Under the pieces are notes generated by a model. The model searched no databases. It had not been told where the DNA came from and was given only the letters and a program-made list of their open reading frames with translations. Positions 17,529-23,930 of a DNA stretch of 64,000 nt are shown here, piece by piece (the stretch's first letter is position 1; each line of letters begins with the position of its first letter). A program made the position numbers and the translations under genes. Origin of the DNA: SBBG01 sp033717875 (GTDB lineage: Bacteria; Pseudomonadota; Gammaproteobacteria; Ga0077554; Ga007554); the NCBI GenBank assembly GCA_033717875.1, contig JADDKJ010000005.1:36715-100714 (forward strand), in the 5' to 3' direction.

Positions 17529-17990
17529 GTGCCGCCGTGCTCGGTATACATTTTGGGACATCCCTGTCCCAAAACGCCTGCGCTCGGCGGCAACCATGCC
17601 TTCGGCGGCCCGGACCGTCCTGCGTCCGCAGCGGCGCGCTACTACGCAGCGCACCACTGCTACCACAATGACTCTACGCCTTTCGTTGGCATCCCATTTT
17701 GTCTACGCCTGCGCTACCGCGCAGACTCCGACAAAACAGGACGCCCTAGGCTATCCGGGGGTTGCCAGCCATCGCTCGCTTACGCATCGCTTCCATGGCT
17801 GGCGCCCCGGCAAACCGACAAGACCATTGAAATCCAACTCCAGAAAATCGCGCTGGATCACCTGTTCATCGACACCCTGAAAACCCGGAACAGCGACCGT
17901 CTGGATTTTCACGAAGTCAGCGTGTGGGCTGTCAAGAGCGCCCTGCTGGCCTCCTACCGCGCGGGGCAGGAGGCCGCCAGACAACGCTGA
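17529..17990 (+). CDS. DUF6900-like small protein, N-terminus uncertain
   Basis: Only the last 55 codons or so (from about 17823) look like a real protein. KTIEIQLQKIALDHLFIDTL followed by TRNSDRLDFHEVSVWAVK closely matches the small DUF6900 family found on phages and plasmids. The frame is open back to a GTG at 17529, but the upstream part is low-quality, palindromic sequence with no family likeness. The natural start may have been displaced by an insertion, since the leader and ATG at 17519 are in another frame. The function is not known. It is followed by the DUF3489-like gene in the same orientation. Confidence 0.5.
   Translation: MPPCSVYILGHPCPKTPALGGNHAFGGPDRPASAAARYYAAHHCYHNDSTPFVGIPFCLRLRYRADSDKTGRPRLSGGCQPSLAYASLPWLAPRQTDKTIEIQLQKIALDHLFIDTLKTRNSDRLDFHEVSVWAVKSALLASYRAGQEAARQR
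17551..17574. repeat. Perfect 10-bp inverted repeat
   Basis: TTTTGGGACA at 17551-17560 and TGTCCCAAAA at 17565-17574 are exact reverse complements with a 4-base spacer. It lies 30 bases after the leader ATG at 17519. It could be an operator or the end of an inserted palindromic element. It has no T-run suited to termination on either strand. Confidence 0.6.
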
Positions 17991-18083
17991 AGAAATCTTC
18001 GGATACCCGGCAGAAAACGCTTGGCTTCTCAATCGAACAGCGCGTTCATGACCACACCATCAACCACCGCGAAGGAGCATCAA

Positions 18084-18605
18084 ATGAACACCCCCCAACT
18101 GACACCCGCCCAGCATGCCATTCTGGCCTACGCCATCGAGCACACTGGCGGCAGGATCGAATGGTTTCCCGACAACATCAAAGGCGGTGCACGCAAGAAA
18201 GTCCTCGACGGGCTGTTCAACCGCGCACTGATCACCCGCGACAGCACCGACTGGTTCGTTGCCGCCGAGGGCTATGACGCCCTGGGATGCGCCCGTCCTG
18301 CGCCCGCCCCTGCTCCCTTGAACACAGACCCCGAGATCAAGGTCGCCGTGACGGCCACAGAGGCCATGTGGGCGCAGGAACGCGTCGAGACCAAACCGCG
18401 CACCCGCGAGAACAGCAAGCAGGCCACAGTGATTCAAATGCTGCGACGTCCCGAAGGCGCGACGGTGCGCCAGATCTGCGATGAAACCGGCTGGCAAGCG
18501 CACACCGTGCGCGGAACCTTCGCCGGCGCTTTCAAGAAGAAACTCGGACTCACCATCGTCTCGGAAAAACCTGATAACGGCGAGCGTGTTTACCGTATTG
18601 TCTGA
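18084..18605 (+). CDS. DUF3489 domain protein
   Basis: This 173-residue protein starts at the ATG at 18084 behind GAAGGAG. The C-terminal 75 residues (TRENSKQATVIQMLRRPEGATV, then DETGWQAHTVRGTFAGAFKKK) are a winged-helix-like DUF3489 domain found in phages and islands. The N-terminal part is also helical (LTPAQHAILAYAIEHTGGRI). The fold suggests DNA binding, but the role is not known. It converges with and overlaps the methyltransferase gene by 16 bases. It shares its leader with the DUF6900 cassette upstream. Confidence 0.8.
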   Translation: MNTPQLTPAQHAILAYAIEHTGGRIEWFPDNIKGGARKKVLDGLFNRALITRDSTDWFVAAEGYDALGCARPAPAPAPLNTDPEIKVAVTATEAMWAQERVETKPRTRENSKQATVIQMLRRPEGATVRQICDETGWQAHTVRGTFAGAFKKKLGLTIVSEKPDNGERVYRIV

Positions 18606-19834
18606 TCTGCCAAGTCGTCGAAGGCCACCCCATCATCCGAGCGGGTGGCCTGCTTACCCGTCCAGTCCTGCCAGCGGCGGACGATAACGTCAACATACTT
18701 CGGATCGAGCTCCATCAGCCGGGCACGGCGCCCGGTCTTTTCTGCGGCGATCAGCGTGGTACCCGAGCCACCGAAGCAATCCAGGACAGTGTCGCCCGGG
18801 CGGCTGGAATTGCGGATTGCGCGCTCCACCAGTTCCACAGGCTTCATCGTCGGGTGCAGATCATTTTTATGCGGCTTCTTGATCTGCCACACATCGCCCT
18901 GATCACGATCACCGCACCAGTGACGGGTGACACCTTCACGCCAGCCGTAGAGGATGGGTTCGTATTGCCGCTGGTAGTCGGCACGCCCGAGAGTGAACGT
19001 GTTCTTCGCCCAGATGATGAAGGTTGACCACTTGCCACCTGCCGCACGAAACGCGGATTGCAGCGTGTCCAACTCGCTTGAACTCATGGCGATGTAGACC
19101 GCGCCATCGCAGCGCGCTAACGCGGGTGTCAGTGCGTCCGTCAGAAACTGCTCGAACCCGGCACCCAGGTTGTCATTGAGAATGGGGCGATGCGTGCCGC
19201 GCATCTTGTCTTTCGGCGTGTTGGCATAGTTGACACCGTAGGGAGGGTCTTGCCAGATCAGATCGACCTGATCAACGCCGAGCAAGGCGTGATAGCTCTC
19301 GGCCACGGTGGAGTCGCCGCACAGCAGGCGGTGACCACCGAGCAGCCAGACATCGCCGGGGCGTGAGATCGGCGTCTCGGTGATCTCCGGCACGGCGTCA
19401 TCGTCGGTCTGGCCATCGGCGGTTTGCCCGTCACCGGCCAAAAGGTCGGCGAGTTCATCTGGATTAAAACCGGTCAGTGTGAGATCGAATTCGGCGGCGA
19501 CCAATTCCTCCAGTTCAATCTGGAGCAATTCATTATCCCACTCTGCCCAAGTAGCCGAGCGATTGGCAAGCAATCTGAAGGCCTTGATCTGTGCTTCACT
19601 CAGGTCATCGGCTAACACGACAGGCACTGTAGGCAAGCCTAGCTTACGCGCCGCCTTCAGGCGCAAATGGCCGTCAACGAGTTCACCGGTGCTCTTGGCA
19701 ATGATGGGTACCCGGAAACCAAATTCCACAATCACCGCGGCCATCTGATCCACCGCGTGGTCATTCTTGCGAGGGTTGCGAGAGTATTCGACCAACCGCG
19801 CCAGTGGCCATTCCTGGATTTCAAGCTGCCCCAT
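18590..19834 (-). CDS. ParB-DNA methyltransferase fusion (DPPY type)
   Basis: This 414-residue protein has a ParB/sulfiredoxin-like N-terminal domain (residues about 1-120, STGELVDGHLRLKAARKLG). A beta-class DNA methyltransferase domain follows, with catalytic DPPYG and SAM-binding FGGSGTT. DPPY suggests N6-adenine or N4-cytosine methylation. Phages use such enzymes to protect DNA from host restriction. The start chosen is the ATG at 19834, which overlaps the preceding gene by 14 bases and begins MGQLEIQEWPLARL. It is the last of three ParB-headed genes in a row. Confidence 0.88.
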   Translation of the reverse strand: MGQLEIQEWPLARLVEYSRNPRKNDHAVDQMAAVIVEFGFRVPIIAKSTGELVDGHLRLKAARKLGLPTVPVVLADDLSEAQIKAFRLLANRSATWAEWDNELLQIELEELVAAEFDLTLTGFNPDELADLLAGDGQTADGQTDDDAVPEITETPISRPGDVWLLGGHRLLCGDSTVAESYHALLGVDQVDLIWQDPPYGVNYANTPKDKMRGTHRPILNDNLGAGFEQFLTDALTPALARCDGAVYIAMSSSELDTLQSAFRAAGGKWSTFIIWAKNTFTLGRADYQRQYEPILYGWREGVTRHWCGDRDQGDVWQIKKPHKNDLHPTMKPVELVERAIRNSSRPGDTVLDCFGGSGTTLIAAEKTGRRARLMELDPKYVDVIVRRWQDWTGKQATRSDDGVAFDDLADQTIR

Positions 19835-20504
19835 AAAATCTCCCAACATGTCTATGGACAGTGGCCACAACCTTGTCTATCGTTTGCCGGCTCACACGAT
19901 TTCGTTGCGCAAGAACGATACGTGGCACCCCAAAACATTTGTGCAAGGCATAGATCGTGACGTAATCCTCCTTGAACACTTTGTTGCGCCAGGAGTGGTC
20001 GGCCTTCCTTGGATCAAGCAGACCGGTGCGGATCGCGTGCGCATTGTTTTCGGCAACGGTCACCCACTCCAGATTCACTAATCTGTTGTCGCTCTTGACC
20101 CCGTTCTTGTGGTTGACGCACAGGTCATTGCGCACGCCAGCATAGGCGTTCAACACAATGCGGTGTCCCTTGACGTGTTTTTTCACGCCGTCCACGAGCA
20201 TTCGGTAAACCTTATAGCCATCAACATCCAAGGAACCTGCGAGACGAACGGTCTCGTATTTTTGAATCAGCCGGCCCGATTTGCTACGCTGTCGCCTGCA
20301 AACACGATAAACGTGCCCGGCCTGGTCAACCACATAGCAATCGTTTTCAATACAGAACCGATAATCAGTACAGCCGAGCGTGTTGAGGCTATCGGCGATC
20401 TGCGCCACCTGCTCGTCCGAGTGGGTGCGCGCATTTCTTGCGCAGGGCAGCCGCCTGGCCATCGGCCATTGCTCGATCTTGTCGGCCAGCCACGCGGCGG
20501 TCAT
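19821..20504 (-). CDS. ParB N-terminal fragment fused to an HNH homing-type endonuclease
   Basis: This 227-residue protein begins like its neighbours with a ParB domain (IEQWPMARRLPCARNARTH, then QVAQIADSLNTLG). At about residue 45 it switches to an unrelated sequence. That sequence contains an HNH nuclease (CVNHKNGVKSDNRLVNLEWVT) and a C-terminal helix-turn-helix-like part (CFGVPRIVLAQRNRVSRQTI). The methyltransferase half expected after ParB is absent. The start is the ATG at 20504, overlapping the upstream methyltransferase stop (ATGA). It looks like a mobile endonuclease inserted into, and replacing most of, a third ParB-methyltransferase gene. Confidence 0.78.
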   Translation of the reverse strand: MTAAWLADKIEQWPMARRLPCARNARTHSDEQVAQIADSLNTLGCTDYRFCIENDCYVVDQAGHVYRVCRRQRSKSGRLIQKYETVRLAGSLDVDGYKVYRMLVDGVKKHVKGHRIVLNAYAGVRNDLCVNHKNGVKSDNRLVNLEWVTVAENNAHAIRTGLLDPRKADHSWRNKVFKEDYVTIYALHKCFGVPRIVLAQRNRVSRQTIDKVVATVHRHVGRFYGAA

Positions 20505-21922
20505 CGCACCCCCTGCGCATTTGTCAGACGCTCGGCAGCGACTGCGCCGAAAGTCTGGCCGGTGGCCAGCAGCGTCACCGGCACGCCGGGAAAGTTCTGC
20601 TGGAAGCGCTTGACCGCGACGTCCACATACTCGGGCGCGATCTCGACGGCGCGGCACGGGCGGCCCGTGCGCTCGGCGGCGAGCATCGTCGTGCCCGACC
20701 CGCCGAACGGCTCGAACACGATCTCGCCCTCGTCGGTGTAGGATTCCAGAATGTGTTGCGGCAGCGCCACCGGGAACACCGCTGGATGATCGATGTCCTG
20801 CCCGATCTTGCCCTTGTGGCGCATGATGCGGATCACGGAATCCGGGATCTTGGTCTCCTGGGTGACCTGGCCCGCATGGTTCCACGCCGTCTTGCTGCCG
20901 TCCTTGTTGCGCATGCCGCCGGCGCTGGTGCCGTCACCGCGCAGATGGGTATCGCGGCCCGCATAGAGGCAGGGCACGATCTTGTTCGGGCGGCGGGCCT
21001 CGCTATCCTGCCGGTTGAAGTGGAAAACGAATTCGAAGGCGGGCGCGAGCCGGCCATTCCAGTCGCCGGGCAGGCCCGGCCCCTGATCCCAGACATACCA
21101 GGCGAAGCGCCGCCAGCCCTGCGTGCGCATCCAGGCTAGCCAGTCGTCCCAGTAGGGCACGACCTCCTGGTCACGGTGGATCAGCCCGAGATTGACCAGC
21201 ACCTGGCCGTTGGCGGCCAGCGGCAGTCGGGAAAACACGCCGCGCATCAGGGCATCCCAGTCGATGATGGTGTTGGTGTAGTCTCGCTGGTTGCCGTAGG
21301 GCGGCGACGTGAAGCAGAGCGCCGCCTGTTCGCCATCCATCAATACGGCGATCACGGACGGGTCGGCGGCATCGCCGCAGATCAGCCGATGTTGCCCCAC
21401 GGCCCATACGTCGCCCGCGCGTGACACTGGCGTGACGGGAGCGTCCGGCACATCATCTGCAGCATCCGGCTCGTCGGCATCCTGCGCTGGCCCACCCTCA
21501 TCGGATGCCATGCCGTTTGCCAGCAGGCGGGAAATTTCGCCCTCCTCGAATCCCGTTAGCGACAGATCAAAGTCGGCCAGCTTGAGGTCTTCCAGCTCGA
21601 GCGCCAGCAGTGCGTCATCCCATTGCGCCCATGTTGCTGACCGGTTGGCCAGCAGGCGAAACGCCTTGATCTGCGCATCGGTCAGTTCGTCCGCCAGCAC
21701 CACGGGCACCGTGCTCAAACCGAGCTTGCGTGCGGCTTTGAGGCGCAGATGGCCATCGACCAGTTCGCCCGTGCTCCTGGCGATCACCGGAATCCGAAAC
21801 CCGAACTCGCTGATCACCGAGGCCATCTGTTCGACGGCGTGATCGTTCCTGCGCGGATTCCTGGCGTAGTCGATCAGGCGCTCGATCGGCCAATGCTGCA
21901 GGCTCAGTTCAGATGCTGCCAA
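20501..21922 (-). CDS. ParB-DNA methyltransferase fusion (SPPY type)
   Basis: This 473-residue protein carries a ParB-like domain at about residues 5-120 (STGELVDGHLRLKAARKLG) and a methyltransferase domain with TSPPYGNQRDYT and FGGSGTT. The SPPY form usually points to N4-cytosine methylation. It is related to the DPPY enzyme downstream through a near-identical N-terminal domain, so the pair arose by duplication or exchange. The only suitable start is a TTG at 21922 with GAGGTGA just upstream, which overlaps a decayed endonuclease remnant. Confidence 0.88.
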   Translation of the reverse strand: MAASELSLQHWPIERLIDYARNPRRNDHAVEQMASVISEFGFRIPVIARSTGELVDGHLRLKAARKLGLSTVPVVLADELTDAQIKAFRLLANRSATWAQWDDALLALELEDLKLADFDLSLTGFEEGEISRLLANGMASDEGGPAQDADEPDAADDVPDAPVTPVSRAGDVWAVGQHRLICGDAADPSVIAVLMDGEQAALCFTSPPYGNQRDYTNTIIDWDALMRGVFSRLPLAANGQVLVNLGLIHRDQEVVPYWDDWLAWMRTQGWRRFAWYVWDQGPGLPGDWNGRLAPAFEFVFHFNRQDSEARRPNKIVPCLYAGRDTHLRGDGTSAGGMRNKDGSKTAWNHAGQVTQETKIPDSVIRIMRHKGKIGQDIDHPAVFPVALPQHILESYTDEGEIVFEPFGGSGTTMLAAERTGRPCRAVEIAPEYVDVAVKRFQQNFPGVPVTLLATGQTFGAVAAERLTNAQGVR

Positions 21923-22062
21923 GTCTCACCTCTGACAATGTGATGAATCACGTAGCGCGACACGCCAAACTCGCGCGCCAATCGAATCTGTTCGTCACGT
22001 CACCCGGTGTGGCGACGGCGAACCTCATGCACTTCTTCCTGGCAAATGAGTGGTCGGCAGGA
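21904..22062 (-). pseudogene. Remnant of an HNH endonuclease C-terminus
   Basis: The minus strand encodes QEEVHEVRRRHTG, then a TGA at 22002-22000, then RDEQIRLAREFGVSRYVIHH and a short VRGETWQHL ending. This is the helix-turn-helix tail that follows the nuclease in phage HNH homing endonucleases. The in-frame stop and missing nuclease part show it is decayed. It overlaps the start of the SPPY methyltransferase gene. Confidence 0.55.
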
Positions 22063-22161
22063 AGGGGTCTCGGGTCTGTCGTTGCACAAAAAGAAGCGGC
22101 CCACGCGGGCAAGGAGTGAACCCGTTGCGGGCCGCAAACGGCGCAGCTGCGTGAAACAAAA

Positions 22162-22191
22162 AACCCGCCGAGCGTTGCCGCCGGGCGGGTT
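22162..22191 (-). terminator. Rho-independent terminator of the early operon
   Basis: AACCCGCC (22162-22169) pairs with GGCGGGTT (22184-22191). On the minus strand the stem is followed by a run of T. It lies about 350 bases after the last early gene, which ends at 22536. Confidence 0.65.
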
Positions 22192-22212
22192 GGAAAGTGG
22201 AAACCTGACAAG

Positions 22213-22268
22213 GGTGGTAACTATGCGCAGGGTGGTAACCGGGGCCGGTAACCTGGCCGGGTGGTAAC
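22213..22268. repeat. Iteron-like GGTGGTAAC repeats
   Basis: GGGTGGTAAC occurs at 22213 and 22231, CGGTGGTAAC at about 22259, and a shorter GGTAAC at about 22248. The first two are 18 bases apart. The cluster sits in a non-coding gap and may be a protein-binding or replication site. Confidence 0.5.
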
Positions 22269-22535
22269 CTGTTTTTGCGCCCGGACGCTAAAAAAGCGTC
22301 GCGCTCGCGCCCCCCGCATTGCGGAATGGCGAGGAAGGACCCCTTTTGCCTGCGGATGTTTGCCGGACGATTGCCAACGGCCCGGAAGGTGTCCTGCCTG
22401 TTGCGCTCACAGCTTTTTCAACCATAGCCGTCACTGTAGTCGAATCGGCGGGCAAATGCGACACCCCTGCCAAGCCACCCTTTCCGCAACCGTCAGCCGT
22501 TGCCCGCAAAGCGCCGCACGCCTTGTCAATATTGC

Positions 22536-22949
22536 TCAAAATTGCTCACGGCCCGTGTTGCGGCATGGGAACTTCACACCATTGAGTTGATCGGCCACGG
22601 TCTGCAACGCACGTTGCCAGTGACGTTGCGCCGTCCTGGTGCAGCAAGCAAAGCGGATGGAGATGTCCCTCCAGCCATACTGCTTGGCACGCATCCACAC
22701 GAGGTGACGCTGCTCGACCTCAAGCCATTGCATCCAACGCATCGTCTCCAGCATCCGGTCGATGTCGACCGGGCTGGGCGGGAAAGGCCGGTACACGGTC
22801 TCGCCCGCCGAGAACGCTTCCCACTCCTTGCGCACGAAGGCAGGCCAGGTATTGAAGTAGCCCTGCACACGGATCGGAGGCAGGCGTCGTCCGGTGTCAG
22901 CCGCCTCCGAGAAGCGTGCCGCCACGTCATCCATCGTCCACTCAGCCAT
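22536..22949 (-). CDS. DUF6362-like phage protein
   Basis: This 137-residue protein starts at the ATG at 22949. WTMDDVAARFSEAADTGRRL and RVQGYFNTWPAFVR are typical of the DUF6362 family. The C-terminal half looks like a helix-turn-helix (YGWRDISIRFACCTRTAQRHW). Its place at the end of the early operon and its DNA-binding look suggest a late-gene regulator. That is an inference, since no function is established for the family. Confidence 0.72.
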   Translation of the reverse strand: MAEWTMDDVAARFSEAADTGRRLPPIRVQGYFNTWPAFVRKEWEAFSAGETVYRPFPPSPVDIDRMLETMRWMQWLEVEQRHLVWMRAKQYGWRDISIRFACCTRTAQRHWQRALQTVADQLNGVKFPCRNTGREQF

Positions 22950-23151
22950 GGCGTGTCCCTCCCGCACCGTACAACCGTTCACCGATGCGGCGCACGATCT
23001 CGCGCTCGATGAAGTCCAGGCGTTCGTCAGACTCGTTGACCACCAGGAGGTGCTGGTCGCGCCAGCCACGTTGTTTGAGGAGTTCCAGATCCGTGGTCTG
23101 CGGTTGCAGCCGATCCAGGGTGCAGCGATAGGGGCGTGCTGGAATCTTCAT
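22942..23151 (-). CDS. Small phage protein of unknown function
   Basis: This is a 69-residue basic protein (KIPARPYRCTLDRLQPQTTD) overlapping the resolvase gene by 4 bases and the DUF6362 gene by 8 bases. The tight spacing supports it as a real early-operon gene. I do not recognise a family. Confidence 0.6.
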   Translation of the reverse strand: MKIPARPYRCTLDRLQPQTTDLELLKQRGWRDQHLLVVNESDERLDFIEREIVRRIGERLYGAGGTRHG

Positions 23152-23930
23152 CCCTCAACCTCCAATTGAGCGATGGCCCAATGCAGCAAGGCCAGGGCAT
23201 CGGCCTCGTTGTCGTCGTTCGGGGTGTGACCACGCTCACTCATGGCAGCGATCATGTCCTCCTTGCGCGCATTGCCTTTGCCGGTCGCGTGCTTCTTGAT
23301 CGTGCCCACCGGAACGCCCTGGTAGGGAATCTGGTGGTGCTCGCACCAAGCCGTCAGATGGGCCATAAAGCCGCCATAGGCGTGAGCAGCGTCGACGCCA
23401 GCGTGCCGACGGACTTCCTCGAAAAACACCGCGTCGATGCCATCGCAGGATTGTTTGATTTCGGTGAGCCAGCGCTTGAAGCGCAGATATCGCATGCCGC
23501 CGCCTTCAAAGCGCTGTGGTTTGAAAGCCTCGCTGCTGCTGCAGATGGTGCCGTCATGCCCGCGTAGTGCCCAGCCGGTGGTGGTGCCCAGATCCAATGC
23601 CAAGATTGAGGGCAGACCACCCGGGCACGCTATTCCATCCGAACCACCGTAAGACCCTCCACGTAGGTTAGAGGGAACGTCAGTTCCCTCTCCTACGTAG
23701 TAGGAGGGGGAGTTTTCGCCAACTTCAGAATCATCGAAAACCCAGCGACCATGCGGGTCTGGGCTAGTTGGCAAATTGGCAGCACTGCCAACTTGCCAAT
23801 TTGCCGACAACGCTGCATCTTCTTGATTTGTCTTGGCTTGAAGTTGGCATGCGCTTTCCAACTTGCCAACGTCTCCGAAAATCGGGGGGATGTTGGCAAC
23901 CGTCTTGCCAACTTGTCTGTGCGTATTCAT
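23148..23930 (-). CDS. RuvC-like Holliday junction resolvase with N-terminal extension
   Basis: This 260-residue protein has an RNase H-fold nuclease at about residues 108-255. It shows ILALDLGTTTGWA, an acidic VFFEEVRRH strand and NDDNEADALALLHWA, the RuvC pattern of acidic residues. It should resolve branched DNA during phage replication. The first 107 residues are low-complexity and coded by DNA full of TTGGCA boxes. The ATG at 23930 overlaps the primase stop (ATGA), and no later ATG is suitable, so the extension is probably translated. Confidence 0.8.
   Translation of the reverse strand: MNTHRQVGKTVANIPPIFGDVGKLESACQLQAKTNQEDAALSANWQVGSAANLPTSPDPHGRWVFDDSEVGENSPSYYVGEGTDVPSNLRGGSYGGSDGIACPGGLPSILALDLGTTTGWALRGHDGTICSSSEAFKPQRFEGGGMRYLRFKRWLTEIKQSCDGIDAVFFEEVRRHAGVDAAHAYGGFMAHLTAWCEHHQIPYQGVPVGTIKKHATGKGNARKEDMIAAMSERGHTPNDDNEADALALLHWAIAQLEVEG
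23768..23911. repeat. Cluster of TTGGCA/TGCCAA boxes, several as inverted repeats
   Basis: About ten copies of TTGGCA or its complement occur in 145 bases. Two form perfect palindromes: TTGGCAG-CA-CTGCCAA at 23776-23791 and TTGGCAA-CCGTC-TTGCCAA at 23893-23911. They lie within the coding region of the resolvase extension. An imperfect hairpin of two paired blocks follows at 23661-23698. Confidence 0.65.

Larger units (their letters stand above)
17469..18050 (+). repeat. Duplicated leader, exact 16-bp core at both ends of this interval
   Basis: GAACAGCGCGTTCATG occurs at 17469-17484 and at 18035-18050. A GCTTGGCTTC block occurs shortly before each copy, and both are followed by a CATCA-type stretch, an AGGAG or AAGGAG ribosome site and an ATG. 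The two leaders precede two plus-strand phage genes, which suggests shared regulation or duplication of a gene cassette. Confidence 0.6.
22063..22535. other. Intergenic region with terminator, iteron-like repeats and small hairpin
   Basis: No convincing coding sequence is present on either strand. The region contains a minus-strand terminator at 22162-22191, four GGTAAC-type repeats at 22213-22268, and a GACGCT/AGCGTC hairpin with an A-rich loop near 22284-22300. It separates the early operon from the modification genes. Confidence 0.6.
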
